64,000 nt of DNA, taken from assembly GCF_002946835.1 (NCBI RefSeq), contig NZ_CP026652.1, positions 3,410,001-3,474,000 on the forward strand, written 5' to 3'. The notes under the pieces are model-generated. The model searched no databases. It was not told the origin of the DNA and saw only the letters and a list, made by a program, of their open reading frames with translations. The stretch comes from Streptomyces dengpaensis (GTDB taxonomy: Bacteria > Actinomycetota > Actinomycetes > Streptomycetales > Streptomycetaceae). Position 1 is the first letter of the stretch. Each line of letters begins with the position of its first letter. A program made the translations under genes and the position numbers. Positions 63,236 to 64,000 of this stretch are shown one piece after another.

Positions 63236-64000
63236 GACGTCTTCTCCGCCCTCTCCATCTCCAGCTCGACCTCCGTGCCGCCGTCCGGCACCGCGCGCAG
63301 TCGCGCCGTGCCGCCGTTGCGCTCCATGCGGCCGATGATCGATTCTCTGACGCCCATGCGGTCGACGGGTATCGCGTCGAGGTCGAAGCCGGGGCCGCGG
63401 TCGCGGACGGACACGAAGACCGTCCTGCCCTCGACTTCGGCGTAGACCTGTACGGCGCCGCCCTCGCCACCGTACTTGGCCGCGTTCACCATGGCTTCCC
63501 GCGCGGCCTGCATCTGTGCGGTCAGGCCCTCGTCGAGCGGGCAGTCGCCGACGACCACGACCTCGATGGGGACGCCGTGCTTGTCCTCGACCTCCGCGGC
63601 ATGGCGGCGGACCGCCTCGGCGAGGGTGTCGGGCTCGTCGGCCTCGTCCTTCCCTGTGCCCTCCGGCTTGTAGAGCCAGGCCCGCAGGTCGCGCTCCTGG
63701 GCGCGGGCCAGCCGTCGTACCTCATTGCCGTTGTCCGCGCTGCGCTGGATCAGGGTCAGGGTGTGCAGCACGGAGTCGTGGACATGGGCTGCGACCTCGG
63801 CCCGCTCCTGGGCGCGGATGCGCATCAGGCGCTCCTCGGAGAGGTCCTGGGTCATGCGCACAAGATAGGGACCGGCGAGCAGCGCTATGCCGACCAGGAC
63901 AGCGAGCGCGGCCTGCAGCACGGAGCCGAGGTGGGCCGCGGAGCCCTGGAGCACGAATATCCCCGTGACGCCCGCGGTGACGAGCAGGACGCCCACCGCG
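63232..64000 (-). CDS. Two-component sensor histidine kinase, 3' part
   Basis: At least 254 residues are visible; the frame is open to the window end, so the N-terminus is missing. Two helices (VTGIFVLQGSAAHLG, LQAALAVLVGIALLAGPYLV) lie before the HisKA_3 dimerisation region with the phospho-histidine in VAAHVHDSVLHTL, followed by the ATPase with N box REAMVNAAKYGG and G box VRDRGPGFDL. It is the partner of the response regulator encoded next (ATGA overlap). Such NarL-type kinases in Streptomyces often have an N-terminal PspC domain, which cannot be checked here. Confidence 0.93.
   Translation of the reverse strand, partial: AVGVLLVTAGVTGIFVLQGSAAHLGSVLQAALAVLVGIALLAGPYLVRMTQDLSEERLMRIRAQERAEVAAHVHDSVLHTLTLIQRSADNGNEVRRLARAQERDLRAWLYKPEGTGKDEADEPDTLAEAVRRHAAEVEDKHGVPIEVVVVGDCPLDEGLTAQMQAAREAMVNAAKYGGEGGAVQVYAEVEGRTVFVSVRDRGPGFDLDAIPVDRMGVRESIIGRMERNGGTARLRAVPDGGTEVELEMERAEKTS

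Overview
The window is a high-GC (roughly 70% or more by eye) chromosomal segment of a Streptomyces. The basis is codon bias with G/C third positions, GTG starts, ATGA/GTGA stop-start overlaps, whiJ/bldB-type gene pairs, Streptomyces intergenic repeats, and a core gene order (mdh, folD, purH-purN, sucD-sucC, an isobutyryl-CoA mutase small subunit, pcrA, NlpC/P60 hydrolases) that I recall from Streptomyces chromosomes. No tRNA, rRNA or CRISPR array was found.

Layout. (1) 1-6713: a translationally coupled conflict cluster on the + strand: a trypsin-co-occurring domain protein (3' part only), a trypsin-VMAP protein, a MoxR-type AAA+ ATPase, and a 1113-aa protein with vWA-like, kinase-like and ParA/MinD-like parts. 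(2) 6763-21703: core metabolism and conserved membrane or regulatory genes: mdh, a DUF2690 HTH membrane protein, folD with DUF3017, purN-purH, a DUF6350 membrane protein, an HTH plus sigma-like membrane protein, sucC-sucD. (3) 22164-24860: two exported low-complexity proteins, one carrying a perfect 15-bp tandem repeat. (4) 25073-33427: a divergent five-gene MoxR/vWA/DUF5682 - SWIM/DUF5691 module around a 13-bp inverted repeat; one arm matches the RecA-independent DNA-damage promoter consensus. (5) 33546-46212: icmB-like gene, lipase, M23 peptidase, pcrA (with the same damage-type promoter), SMP-30-like protein, two paralogous NlpC/P60 cell-wall hydrolases (the first behind a c-di-AMP riboswitch), a TDT-family membrane protein. 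(6) 46292-62371: a defence island: YgjP metalloprotease and HsdR on one side, fused HsdM-HsdS and RloB/RloA on the other, with a toxin-antitoxin pair, a truncated gene, a TnpB-type insertion and a WhiJ/DUF397/ATPase regulatory triad in between. (7) 62459-64000: a NarL-type response regulator and its histidine kinase (cut by the window end).

How the parts fit. The two MoxR-vWA modules are both AAA+/vWA machines. The first is joined to a protease effector and looks like a defence or programmed-death device; its large vWA gene contains a TTA codon, so its translation may be limited to late growth by bldA. The second appears tied to DNA damage through its promoter. The type I restriction system encodes all its activities but has its hsdR and hsdMS halves about 6 kb apart, and its specificity region is a single AT-richer half-subunit fused to the methylase. 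Three copies of one Streptomyces intergenic repeat lie at gene 3' ends, probably acting as terminators, and a second repeat type lies both between genes and inside the pcrA reading frame.
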